The notes under the pieces are model-generated. The model made no database searches. It saw only the letters and a program-made list of their open reading frames with translations, and had not been told where the DNA came from. Made by a program: the position numbers and the translations under genes. 64,000 bases of DNA from Flavobacterium sangjuense (GTDB lineage Bacteria > Bacteroidota > Bacteroidia > Flavobacteriales > Flavobacteriaceae), in NCBI RefSeq assembly GCF_004797125.1, contig NZ_CP038810.1, positions 1,302,001-1,366,000 on the forward strand, read 5' to 3'. Shown here one piece after another: positions 18,801-26,052 of the stretch (positions within the stretch are counted from its first letter, which is position 1; the number at the start of each line of letters is the position of its first letter).

Positions 18801-21011
18801 GCCGCTGCATAAAGTTTGTGTAGCAACAGGTTGAGAAGTTATCGTAACATTTTCAATTACGATTAACTCAGCATTTGTTGAAGTTGCTGCAGGGGAACAA
18901 GTTCCACTTACAACGCAATTATAATTTGCAGATGCATCACCTAAAGTAATCGGATTTATAGTAAGAGTAGCACTTGCGGCACCTGAAATTGAACCACCAT
19001 TGCTTAAAGGCGTTGCGCCATTGTACCATTGGTAAGTCAATCCTGCTCCGGTAGCAGTTACCGAAAAACTAGCGGAACTTCCTGAACATAAAGTTTGGGA
19101 AGCTACAGGTTGCGAAGTAATTGCAGGAAGTTGGTTGACAACTAAAGCGGCATTATTTGAAGTTACTGCCGCACATGGACTTGTTCCTGAAATTACACAT
19201 CTGTAATTGGTAGCTGCATCGCCAGACACAATTGGATTTATTGTTAAAGTAGCCGATGTTGCACCCGAAATAGCTCCGCCATCAGTTAAGGCAGTTGCTC
19301 CTTTGTACCATTGAAAAGAAATCCCGGTACCAGTAGCAGCAACAATAAATGTTGCAGTATCTCCGGCACATAAAGTTTGGGTAGTAACAGGCTGAGAAGT
19401 AATGGTAACTTTTTCAATTACGATTAACTCAGCATTAGCTGAAGTTGCTGTAGGGGAACAACTTCCGCTTACAACGCAATTATAATTTGCTGATGCATCT
19501 GTTAAAGCAACCGGATTTATAACAAGAGTGTCCGATGTTGCACCGGAAATTGATCCTCCATTGATCAAAGCAGTAGCGCCATTATACCATTGATAAGTCA
19601 AACCTGGTCCGGTAGCGCTTACCGAAAAGCTAACTGAACTTCCTGAACAAACAGTTTGTGTAGTGAGAGGTTGTGTACTTATTGCAGGTAAAGCCAATAC
19701 ATTTACTGCATTGGTTGTTTTGCTGCAATTCGTAGTTGAATTGGTAAAAGTAAAAGTTGGACTTCCAACAGCAACACCAGTCACAAGACCAGTATTGTCA
19801 ACAGTTGCTTTGGTGTTGTCACTACTAGTCCAGGTTCCTCCTGAATTTGGTGTTAATTGAACAGTACCTCCAATACATACACTAGCCGGAGATGAAACCA
19901 CAGGAAGAGCATTAACGGTAACTGTTGTATTTACGGAATTGGCACACCCATTTCCATTAGTATAAGAATAAGTGATTAGTGAAGTTCCACTAGAAACACT
20001 TGAAACAAGACCACTTGTATTTATAGTGGCAACTCCAGTGGAAGCACTATTCCATGTGCCGCCAGGAGTTGAATTTGATAAAGCGGTCGTCGAACCGATA
20101 CAAACCGATGTAGTACCCGTAATTGGATTTAAAACTGGTAAAGGGTTTACAGTAAAACTACTAGCGCTGGTTCCGGTTCCTTGCGGAGTTGTCAAAGAAA
20201 TTGTTCCTGTTGTAGCAGCAGCTGGTAAAGTTGCTGTAACCTGAGTGTTACTATCCTGCACAAAACTTGCTGGGGTACCGTTAAAACTTACAGAAGTTGT
20301 TGCTGCGATATAACCACCGGTTATTACTACTGATGTAGTAGAGCCAACACAGGCACTCGTTGGAGAGAATCCAATAGTAGTATAATAAACAGTAATTTTA
20401 ATATAATCTACCGTAGCAGTTAAACTATTGTTTGCGTTTACTGATAGTACCGCTCCAAAATTAGTCGCATTGATATCAGCCGGAGTCCAGGTTGTTCCCC
20501 AGGTATCTGTCGATGAGCCATAAGTTGCAACAGCAAGGGTTGTAGTATAAGCTGCTGCAGTAGCTTTATTAGTACCAGTAACAACTCCACCCTTTACAAG
20601 GTAAACAGCATTGTCTTTTGTTACTCTTCCAGCGTTTACTGCACTGGTTCTTCGGTTTATGGTAACAACAATACCGTTGATTATGGCACCGGTTGGAATT
20701 GAAAAATTATAATTACTGCCTTGTAGGTAATCCGTATTTCCCGCACCACCAAAAACGGCAGTAGCATAATTCGTGTCGACAGTATTAGTAATGTTTCCCG
20801 GATTTGTCCAGTCAATATTTGCACCTGCGATAAAATTACCGGTTAAAGGGTTATTTGGTCCAACAGATTGTGCAAATGAATAATTTCCGAAGAAAAGAGT
20901 GAGCGTAGCTAGAAGTAGGATATATTTTTGTTTCAAAAATAATTCTAGTACAAATTCCGTTTTTTGTGATAAGTAGTTTTTCTTCATAGGGCGATGAATT
21001 TTAAACTCCAT
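12834..21011 (-). CDS. Giant T9SS-secreted protein with 11 Ig-like modules (2725 aa)
   Basis: Exported surface or extracellular protein. An alternative ATG at 20987 gives MKKNYLSQ and may be the true start; the hydrophobic signal segment ends near FGNYSFAQ. Order: an N-terminal beta-rich domain (about 48-205), an IPT/TIG-like domain (about 212-288), two BIG2-like units with VCIG (290-430), then 11 Ig-like modules of 93-94 residues (about 441-1471), each with an SQP...LC.G...F opening and QWY[NK]GAT core. A jelly-roll domain (about 1606-1774), PKD-like units and a WTGLVSTDWFDCKNW region (from about 2024) follow, with a type A sorting domain at the end (about 2654-2725, VKLYNILGQFI). Two cysteines per Ig module suggest disulfides. 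No enzyme signature is seen; adhesion is inferred. Confidence 0.8.
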   Translation of the reverse strand: MEFKIHRPMKKNYLSQKTEFVLELFLKQKYILLLATLTLFFGNYSFAQSVGPNNPLTGNFIAGANIDWTNPGNITNTVDTNYATAVFGGAGNTDYLQGSNYNFSIPTGAIINGIVVTINRRTSAVNAGRVTKDNAVYLVKGGVVTGTNKATAAAYTTTLAVATYGSSTDTWGTTWTPADINATNFGAVLSVNANNSLTATVDYIKITVYYTTIGFSPTSACVGSTTSVVITGGYIAATTSVSFNGTPASFVQDSNTQVTATLPAAATTGTISLTTPQGTGTSASSFTVNPLPVLNPITGTTSVCIGSTTALSNSTPGGTWNSASTGVATINTSGLVSSVSSGTSLITYSYTNGNGCANSVNTTVTVNALPVVSSPASVCIGGTVQLTPNSGGTWTSSDNTKATVDNTGLVTGVAVGSPTFTFTNSTTNCSKTTNAVNVLALPAISTQPLTTQTVCSGSSVSFSVSATGPGLTYQWYNGATALINGGSISGATSDTLVINPVALTDASANYNCVVSGSCSPTATSANAELIVIEKVTITSQPVTTQTLCAGDTATFIVAATGTGISFQWYKGATALTDGGAISGATSATLTINPIVSGDAATNYRCVISGTSPCAAVTSNNAALVVNQLPAITSQPVASQTLCSGSSASFSVTATGAGLTYQWYNGATPLSNGGSISGAASATLTINPITLGDASANYNCVVSGTCSPAATSTNAELIVIENVTITSQPVATQTLCSGDIATFVVAATGTGISFQWYKGATALTDGGAISGATTDTLSISPLALSDAAANYYCLVSGTSPCSAIASANSILNINQSASITTQPQVSQTVCEGNSVSISVAATGGNLVYQWYKGATLLSNGGNITGATSATLTINSVALADAASNYNCHVTNGCSSGIISDDAAIIVNEAVVITSQPILTQTVCEGSPATFSVTATGTGLSYQWYKGATALTDGGAISGATSATLTINPIATGDAATNYRCVVSGASPCTAVTSNNVALVVNQLPAIASQPAASQTLCSGSSVSFSVSATGTGLTYQWYNGATLLSNGGSISGATTATLTINPISASDASSNYHCVVSGSCSPSATSNNAILIVNQVVAITSQPILTQTVCAGSPATFSVTATGTGLSYQWYKGATALSNGGAISGATSATLTINPIATGDAATNYRCVVSGASPCTAVTSNNAALVVNQLPAIASQPAASQTLCSGSSVSFSVSATGTGLTYQWYNGATLLSNGGSISGATTATLTINPISASDASSNYHCVVSGSCSPSATSNNAILIVNQVVAITSQPILTQTVCAGSPATFSVTATGTGLSYQWYKGATALSNGGAISGATSATLTINPIATGDAATNYRCVVSGASPCTAVTSNNAALVVNQLPAITSQPAASQTLCSGSSVSFSVTATGTGLTYQWYNGATLLSNGGSISGATSATLTINPVSTADTSSNYKCVVSGSCSPSATSNNATLIVNSLSAGGSATITHTANSSGTMIALPSPVSTHTDCHLSSGIIALNGQTGTVLRWESSTDAGNTWLNLGGAGNSNFTYTNATATTIFRAVVQNASCNITYSTPAILFVIPNIKPSPVTATPSTICAGEFTTLTSLSGFSSSQNVQYGGLFNTANPAGWLVDGNGVFSASGDNGNPTTFKETNGNASSEYNTTTDDKFAIARGNLDTTLQTPVFDLFGLSSANLTFNHAHKLVAGAWGKVELSFNGGTTYPVILATYTGNQGPYNPFNTAVSINLNAYLGYTNLRIRFNYHGLQSNGPGITGDAWVIDNVNIPQAPVPALTSLWTDITSNATVSVTNATNVSVYPTVTTTYAVTSFLNGCTSYGPEGTTYITVTVNQLPIVTASPTTSCSGDVNTIALSSAVVGTQTSTAFSWTVAQTDATGGSAGTGSSINQTLTATGTVQGTVTYTITPTANGCIGPPRTIIARVNPRPKGDIQPSQTICYGGTATFSVALEGTGPWNLTYSNGVSTTTVNGITSSPYVFSISGMTANRTFTITALSDSRCSARSQDLTGAAVVTVLNGTPGLWTGLVSTDWFDCKNWAGGLPSSTIDAQIPTVTNSGRMPLIDRTSPFAAAYNYIASARDLIVASGASVTMVATNNSELQISRDWRNSGSFIPGTGTVTFNGATLNQIQNINAGIKTNEAFHNLTLNNSNGAKGISVVNGFELTVANELSLLSGDLRLVGEAQIVQNGTVANPSAGTGKILKDQQGNRSSYHYNYWSSPVSTNGTNYTIGGVLRDGTDSSTNSFNPSAITFGDGAYFADGAITTPVKLGNRWMFKYTSVSTVYAGWQYVGSTGTIGIGEGFTMKGVTGIAPFTTPQNYVFVGKPNNGTIPLSISLNQSYLVGNPYPSALDADEFIKDNIKDGAGRAASNIFNGALYFWDHFGGQSHILNQYIGGYSTYTLMGGVVAISNDPLINANGAMGTRVPKRHIPVAQGFFIGTGSNAALTGNNPGLSTPVTGGTINFKNTQRAFKVESVSNSVFFRSNNRNQTTNDDIDNRQKIRLLYQSPSNIHRQILVGVDENTTSFFDVGYDAPIIDENADDLYWKTTDAKLTIQAVSDFNTDQILPLGLKASTSGTYTIKVDTLENISEDTQLYIHDAETGMDYDIKNDDFSISLPIGIYNDRFSLRFSGNALGTYNPSQNSSPIIYFTNSNDVLHINTKEIIKTVKLYNILGQFISENKIDNLGSENIEIPYKNLASGNYIVKVITEENRIFAEKIQKK
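16887..18008 (-). repeat. 561-bp tandem duplication (two Ig modules per unit)
   Basis: Units 16887-17447 and 17448-18008 are each 561 bp (187 codons, two Ig-like modules) and, compared by eye, differ at one base (T at 16923, C at 17484), which is silent. The periodicity extends more loosely to about 16612 and 18300, where copies diverge. The low divergence points to a recent duplication or gene conversion. The frame is kept because 561 is a multiple of three. Confidence 0.9.
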
Positions 21012-21290
21012 TAATAATAATACGAATTTATACTACCTTTTTACTGTGCAACAATTTTTCGGTTACACTACTTTAAAAATCGATAAAGTGCATTTTTTTT
21101 AAATATTTTTAAATAAATTGACTATAATAGTCTGTTTTTCAGCAATATGTGTGTTTTTGAAATAGTGCATTTCAACGAACGAAATGATACTTTCATGGAT
21201 AAAATAGGAATAAATGAAAGATTGAAATTTTGCTCAATCTTAACAAATACTATTTCAAGAAATAGGTATTAATAGCTTATATTTGTTTCT
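21012..21290. promoter_or_regulatory. Divergent intergenic region with inverted repeats and a -7 box
   Basis: This AT-rich gap separates the leftward giant gene from the rightward TPR gene. It holds two related inverted repeats: TGAAAT-N5-ATTTCA at 21158-21174 and CTATTTC-AA-GAAATAG at 21250-21265. There is also a hairpin AGATTGA-N8-TCAATCT (21219-21240), and TATATTTG at 21278-21285 matches the -7 consensus. That -7 box ends only 5 nt before the ATG at 21291, so the TPR transcript would be nearly leaderless. No clear promoter for the leftward gene is seen. Confidence 0.4.
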
Positions 21291-21989
21291 ATGAAAATTT
21301 TTGTCTCATTTTTACTTTTTTTACCAATGCTGCTCTTTTCTCAAACAAATTTTGAGAAAGCAGAAAAGCTATTTAGTCAGGAAAAATATACTGCGGCAAA
21401 GCCTATTTTCGAAAGCATTTATAAAGAAAATCCAAACCAGTTAAAAACCATAGAGTATTTGGGTGACATTGCCAGTAATTTAAAAGACTGGGACAAAGCG
21501 GCTTTTTATTATGAAAAACTAAAAACCTTAAAACCCAATGAAGCCGATTATTACTTCAAGTATGGTGGCGCTTTGGGAATGAAAGCACAAACAGGTGGCA
21601 AATGGGTTGCCATCAGACTAATTGGAGATGTCAGAAGTTCACTTGAAAAAGCATTAGTTCTTAATCCAAATCATATTCAAGCACGATGGGCATTGATAGA
21701 ATATTATCTTCAGTTACCTGCATTTGTTGGAGGCAGCGAAAGAAAAGCGCAACGATATTCGAATGAATTATTTAAAATCTCACCCGTCGATGGATATCTT
21801 TCCAAAGCACATATCGATGAATATTTTAAAAGATATAAAAATGCTGAAAAAAACTATATAAAAGCGATTGAAGTCGGTGGTTCCAAAAACACCTACCATC
21901 GCTTAGCCGAATTGTATAGAGAAAAATTACATCAACCCGAAAAAGCATTACAAGTTTTACAAGCTTACCAGGAAAAAAACAAATCATAA
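21291..21989 (+). CDS. Exported TPR-repeat protein
   Basis: A 232-residue protein with a signal peptide (MKIFVSFLLFLPMLLFSQ) and at least four tetratricopeptide-like helix pairs. Examples are the stretch AEKLFSQEKYTAAKPIFESI, the DWDKAAFYYEKLKTLKP repeat and the last one, PEKALQVLQAYQ. It is probably periplasmic or envelope-attached. TPR proteins act as binding scaffolds; the partner is unknown. Only 3 nt separate it from mpl, so the two genes are almost certainly co-transcribed. Confidence 0.8.
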   Translation: MKIFVSFLLFLPMLLFSQTNFEKAEKLFSQEKYTAAKPIFESIYKENPNQLKTIEYLGDIASNLKDWDKAAFYYEKLKTLKPNEADYYFKYGGALGMKAQTGGKWVAIRLIGDVRSSLEKALVLNPNHIQARWALIEYYLQLPAFVGGSERKAQRYSNELFKISPVDGYLSKAHIDEYFKRYKNAEKNYIKAIEVGGSKNTYHRLAELYREKLHQPEKALQVLQAYQEKNKS

Positions 21990-21992
21990 AAC

Positions 21993-23348
21993 ATGCGTAC
22001 ACATTTCATAGCCATTGGCGGCGCTGCCATGCATAACCTTGCTTTAGCATTACACAATAAAGGATATAAAGTTACCGGAAGCGATGATGCCATATTTGAA
22101 CCTTCCAAATCACGATTAGAAAAAAAAGGATTATTACCGGCAGAATTTGGCTGGTTTCCTGAAAAAATAACATCAGATATTGAAGCAATTATTCTCGGAA
22201 TGCACGCCAAAGCGGATAATCCTGAATTATTGAAAGCACAAGAATTGGGATTGAAAATCTATTCGTATCCGGAATTTCTATACGAACAATCTAAAAATAA
22301 AACCCGCGTTGTCATTGGTGGTTCGCACGGAAAAACAACCATCACTTCGATGATTTTACATGTGATGCATTATCATAATATTGAAGTCGATTATATGGTT
22401 GGCGCGCAGTTGGAAGGTTTTGATACGATGGTTCATCTGACACACGAAAATGATTTTATTGTTTTGGAAGGCGACGAATATTTATCATCACCAATCGACA
22501 GAAGACCAAAGTTTCATTTGTACCAACCAAATATTGCTTTGCTTTCGGGAATTGCGTGGGATCATATTAACGTGTTCCCAACCTTTGAGAATTATGTAGA
22601 ACAATTTGAAATATTTGTTAACCAAATAACCAAAGGCGGAATTCTTGTCTATAACGAAGAAGACGAAACGGTTAAAAAGGTTGCCGAAGAAACTACAAAT
22701 ACCATCAGAAGATTGCCATATATAACACCAAGTTACAGTGTTGAAGACGGAACTACTTTATTAGACACACCGGAAGGACCAATGCCAATTGAAGTTTTTG
22801 GGGCACACAATCTCAATAATCTGGCTGGCGCCAAATGGATTTGCCAAAACATGGGCGTTGACGAAGCCGATTTCTATGAAGCTATTGCAAGTTTTAAAGG
22901 AGCTTCCAAGCGTTTGGAAAAAATAGCAGAAGGAAAAGGAAAAGTAGCTTATAAAGATTTCGCCCATTCTCCGAGTAAAGTTTCGGCAACGACCAAAGCC
23001 GTAAAAGCACAATATCCAAACAGAAAACTAGTCGCTTGTCTGGAACTTCATACGTACAGCAGTTTGAACGCCGAATTCCTAAAAGAGTACGAAGGCGCTC
23101 TCGATGCTGCCGATGTTGCTGTGGTTTTTTATTCGCCTGATGCGGTGAAGATTAAGCAACTCGAAGAAGTAAGTTATGACCAAATTGCGCAATCTTTCAA
23201 ACGTGATGATTTGATTATTTATACCAATCCGGCTGAGTTTAAGGATTTTCTTTTTAATTACGATTTGAATAATTCGGCTTTACTTTTAATGAGTTCAGGT
23301 AATTATGGCGGATTAAACTTTGATGAGGTGAAAGGATTGATACAATAA
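21993..23348 (+). CDS. mpl: UDP-N-acetylmuramate:tripeptide ligase Mpl
   Basis: A 451-residue Mur ligase family enzyme that recycles peptidoglycan by attaching the tripeptide L-Ala-gamma-D-Glu-meso-Dap to UDP-MurNAc in the cytoplasm. Residues 1-100 are the Rossmann-like UDP-binding domain (HFIAIGGAAMHNLA). The ATP-binding P-loop GGSHGKTT is at 109-116, and the central domain carries EGDEYLSS. The AMHNLA and GDEYLSS patterns point to Mpl rather than MurC. It follows the TPR gene directly and ends before a small lipoprotein gene. Confidence 0.9.
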   Translation: MRTHFIAIGGAAMHNLALALHNKGYKVTGSDDAIFEPSKSRLEKKGLLPAEFGWFPEKITSDIEAIILGMHAKADNPELLKAQELGLKIYSYPEFLYEQSKNKTRVVIGGSHGKTTITSMILHVMHYHNIEVDYMVGAQLEGFDTMVHLTHENDFIVLEGDEYLSSPIDRRPKFHLYQPNIALLSGIAWDHINVFPTFENYVEQFEIFVNQITKGGILVYNEEDETVKKVAEETTNTIRRLPYITPSYSVEDGTTLLDTPEGPMPIEVFGAHNLNNLAGAKWICQNMGVDEADFYEAIASFKGASKRLEKIAEGKGKVAYKDFAHSPSKVSATTKAVKAQYPNRKLVACLELHTYSSLNAEFLKEYEGALDAADVAVVFYSPDAVKIKQLEEVSYDQIAQSFKRDDLIIYTNPAEFKDFLFNYDLNNSALLLMSSGNYGGLNFDEVKGLIQ

Positions 23349-23391
23349 AACACATTTTTATTCGTTATTATGTAAACCAAAACCTATAACG

Positions 23392-24012
23392 ATGAAAAAA
23401 ATCCTTTTTTTATTTCTTACTGCAGTAATGTTTACATCTTGTTCAACTGATTCTGATTCAACAGATGACAGTTTTTTTAATTTGAATGAGGGAAACCTTT
23501 GGGTTTACAAAAGATATTTTTCAAATGATGGTGTAAATTACAGCCCTACGAACAGTATTGATAGTGTCAGGGTAACAGGTGACACCTTGATAAATGGTTT
23601 GAATTATGCTAAATTGGTACATAAAAAATACAATTCAGATGTATTAATTGCTGTCGAGAAAGAATGTTTAAGAGTAGATTCTAATGGTCATTTGGTCAAT
23701 GAGAACGGATTTGTGTATCATCCCGGAACCGATAGCGAGTTTTATAATATAAGATCTGTACTAATTGGTGGAACTGAAGATGTTGGTTCAATAGGAGAAG
23801 AACTTCTCGAACCATTTACAACGACTATCGAAGGCATTGATTATTTTGTTTATTCCTATTATGGGATTTTTAGCCCGAATGATCCATCACTTCCGGGCAA
23901 TTATATTTTTTATCAATATAAAGAAGGCCTTGGTTTAGTTTGCCAGCGATGTGCTGCAGTTGCCGGCCCTTATTCCACAGAAGACAGATTGATTTATTAT
24001 GAGTTGAATTGA
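23392..24012 (+). CDS. Small lipoprotein of unknown function
   Basis: A 206-residue protein with a lipoprotein signal peptide (MKKILFLFLTAVMFTSC; the lipobox cysteine is residue 17). The next residues STDSDSTDD are serine/aspartate-rich and resemble the export signal that sends lipoproteins to the cell surface in some Flavobacteriia; surface exposure is inferred. The mature part is rich in beta-forming residues, with a pattern (LNEGNLWVYKRY) seen in many flavobacterial lipoproteins of unknown role. No enzyme motif is recognised. It converges with the next gene, with one base between stop codons. Confidence 0.7.
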   Translation: MKKILFLFLTAVMFTSCSTDSDSTDDSFFNLNEGNLWVYKRYFSNDGVNYSPTNSIDSVRVTGDTLINGLNYAKLVHKKYNSDVLIAVEKECLRVDSNGHLVNENGFVYHPGTDSEFYNIRSVLIGGTEDVGSIGEELLEPFTTTIEGIDYFVYSYYGIFSPNDPSLPGNYIFYQYKEGLGLVCQRCAAVAGPYSTEDRLIYYELN

Positions 24013-24013
24013 T

Positions 24014-24625
24014 TTAGGGCTTTTGATACTTAAAATGTCCGGCAATCGGATAACTGAAAAGACAATCTTCCAACACTTGTCCACCGCCAACATTATGCAC
24101 TATCATAGGATTTCCATCTGCTGACTTTTTATTGGTAATGATTCCAATATGTGGTAGTTTGCCATTAATCATCCAGGTTACAATTTCACCAGTTTTATAA
24201 TCAGCTGCGTCATCGGTAACGACTAATTTTTGTCCTTTTCTGCCAAAGAAAACCTCAAGGTTCGGAACTCTTCTGTGGTCAATATTGGTATCCGTTTTGT
24301 GCAATCCCCATTTTTTTATATTTGGATAAAGAGAAAAATGCTTCACCATATCTTCATGAACTTCTTTCTGCAGGTCAATGCCCAGTTTTCGGTAAGCCCG
24401 AATGACAACATCAGTGCAAACACCGGTTTTGGTCGGAACATCTCCATTAGGATATTTTATCGAAACATAGCTTGGAGTATAAACAATATCAGGGTCAACA
24501 ATAGAAACAGCAGCTGCCGAAAGTTTGTCCTCAAATGTTTTGGGTGTTGTGTTAAAGGTTTCAGCATCTTTTTGGCTACAAGTAGAAAGAGCCAATAAAG
24601 TAAGCAAAAAGTGTACTGTTTTCAT
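24014..24625 (-). CDS. DUF1287 family lipoprotein, NlpC/P60-like fold
   Basis: A 203-residue protein with a short signal peptide ending in the lipobox LALSTC (cysteine 16), followed by a DUF1287 domain. Candidate catalytic residues of the cysteine-peptidase-like fold are the cysteine in KTGVCTDVV, the histidine in LPHIGII and a second one in IVHNVGGGQ. Related proteins (YijF family) are periplasmic and thought to act on the cell wall, but the activity is not well established. It is divergent from radC, 52 bp away. Confidence 0.8.
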   Translation of the reverse strand: MKTVHFLLTLLALSTCSQKDAETFNTTPKTFEDKLSAAAVSIVDPDIVYTPSYVSIKYPNGDVPTKTGVCTDVVIRAYRKLGIDLQKEVHEDMVKHFSLYPNIKKWGLHKTDTNIDHRRVPNLEVFFGRKGQKLVVTDDAADYKTGEIVTWMINGKLPHIGIITNKKSADGNPMIVHNVGGGQVLEDCLFSYPIAGHFKYQKP

Positions 24626-24677
24626 ATTTTAAGGGTTTAAATTTATAACGAAAAATCCTTACTTATAGTATTTTAAT

Positions 24678-25367
24678 TTGGAACAAAATTTTTCCATAAA
24701 GAATTGGGCAGAAGACGATAAGCCACGTGAAAAGCTAATGCTGAAAGGCAAAGCTTCATTGAGTGATGCTGAATTGGTTGCTATTCTCATTGGTTCGGGA
24801 AGCCGGAATGAAAGCGCAGTAAGTCTGAGCAAACGAATCTTGTCAAGCGTTGATAATAACTTAAATGCTTTAGGTAAATTATCCTTAAAGCAACTAATGG
24901 AATTCAAAGGAATAGGAGAGGCGAAAGCGATTTCTATAGCTGCCGCTTTAGAATTGGGAAGACGTCGCAGAGCAGAAGAAGTTGTAGAGTTTCAAAAAAT
25001 AACCTCAAGCAAAGCCGTTTTCGAAATCATGCAGCCCATAATCGGTGAGTTGCCACACGAAGAATTTTGGGTTTTGTATCTTAACAATTCCAACAAAGTA
25101 ATTCATAAATCACAGCTTTCAAAAGGCGGGATTACAGGAACGGTGGTTGATGTGCGATTAATATTCAAAACTGCTTTGGAACAAGGAGCAATTTCCATAA
25201 TTTTGACACACAATCATCCTTCGGGCAAACTGCTGGCCAGTGATGCTGATAAGGATATTACCAAAAAACTAAAAGTGGCCGGAGAACAATTGGATATCAA
25301 AGTGCTCGACCATATTATAATTACTGAAACTGGTTATTTCAGTTTTCAGGATGAAGGGATTTTTTAA
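24678..25367 (+). CDS. radC: RadC family JAMM-domain protein
   Basis: A 229-residue protein with an N-terminal helix-hairpin-helix part (about 65-95, FKGIGEAKA) and a C-terminal MPN/JAMM domain with the metal motif THNHPSG (H178, H180, S182) and D191. The family was once tied to DNA repair; its activity is unsettled, and the JAMM fold suggests a metalloprotease. The start is TTG at 24678. The next in-frame ATG would lose about 20 residues (FSIKNWAEDDKPREKL) that are conserved in RadC, so the TTG is preferred. Its stop codon directly abuts the ATG of the following HAD gene. Confidence 0.88.
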   Translation: MEQNFSIKNWAEDDKPREKLMLKGKASLSDAELVAILIGSGSRNESAVSLSKRILSSVDNNLNALGKLSLKQLMEFKGIGEAKAISIAAALELGRRRRAEEVVEFQKITSSKAVFEIMQPIIGELPHEEFWVLYLNNSNKVIHKSQLSKGGITGTVVDVRLIFKTALEQGAISIILTHNHPSGKLLASDADKDITKKLKVAGEQLDIKVLDHIIITETGYFSFQDEGIF

Positions 25368-26051
25368 ATGAAAAACATAACAGACATTTTCTTCGATTTA
25401 GATCACACGCTTTGGGATTTTGATGCCAATTCCGTTTTGGCTTTTGATAAGATCTTTACAGCACATCATCCAACTATTGATACCAATGCGTTTATTGAAA
25501 TTTACGCACCCATAAATCAAGCGTGTTGGAAGTTGTATCAGGTTGATAAAATTACGCATCAGGAACTGCGTTATAATCGCTTGCGCCAATCGTTTGATGT
25601 TTTGAATTATAGTATTTCTGATGGAGAAATCAATAAAATCTCAGATGATTATATTGCCTTTTTGCCAGATAATAATCAGTTGTTTGAAGGTGCCATTGAA
25701 GTATTGGAATATTTGACTCCAAAGTATAATCTGCATATTATTACCAATGGTTTTGCCGAAGTTCAGGGAAAGAAAATTAATAATTCTGGTTTGGCAGATT
25801 ATTTCAAAACCATTACCAATTCGGAAATGGCAGGCATGAAAAAACCACACGCTACTATATTTGAATATGCACTATCTTTGGCTAATACCAAAAAAGAAAA
25901 TGCTATCATGATTGGTGATTGTATCGATGCCGATGTGCGTGGCGCGATAGATTTTGGAATGAAAGCTATACTGTTTGATGAAAAAGGAATCTATACTGAC
26001 CAAGGATTACATACTATAAATCACTTATTAGAATTAAAAAAAATATTGTAA
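25368..26051 (+). CDS. HAD hydrolase of the YjjG (nucleotidase) type
   Basis: A 227-residue cytoplasmic HAD-superfamily phosphatase. Motif I is FFDLDHTLWDFD (nucleophile D10, acid D12), motif II is the threonine in IITNGF, motif III lies around MKKPHATIFEYAL, and motif IV is MIGDCIDADVRGA. The HTLWDFDANS signature is typical of YjjG-like pyrimidine nucleotidases, which remove non-canonical or surplus nucleoside monophosphates; the exact substrate is inferred. It forms a tight operon with radC and the next gene (1 nt gap). Confidence 0.85.
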   Translation: MKNITDIFFDLDHTLWDFDANSVLAFDKIFTAHHPTIDTNAFIEIYAPINQACWKLYQVDKITHQELRYNRLRQSFDVLNYSISDGEINKISDDYIAFLPDNNQLFEGAIEVLEYLTPKYNLHIITNGFAEVQGKKINNSGLADYFKTITNSEMAGMKKPHATIFEYALSLANTKKENAIMIGDCIDADVRGAIDFGMKAILFDEKGIYTDQGLHTINHLLELKKIL

Positions 26052-26052
26052 A

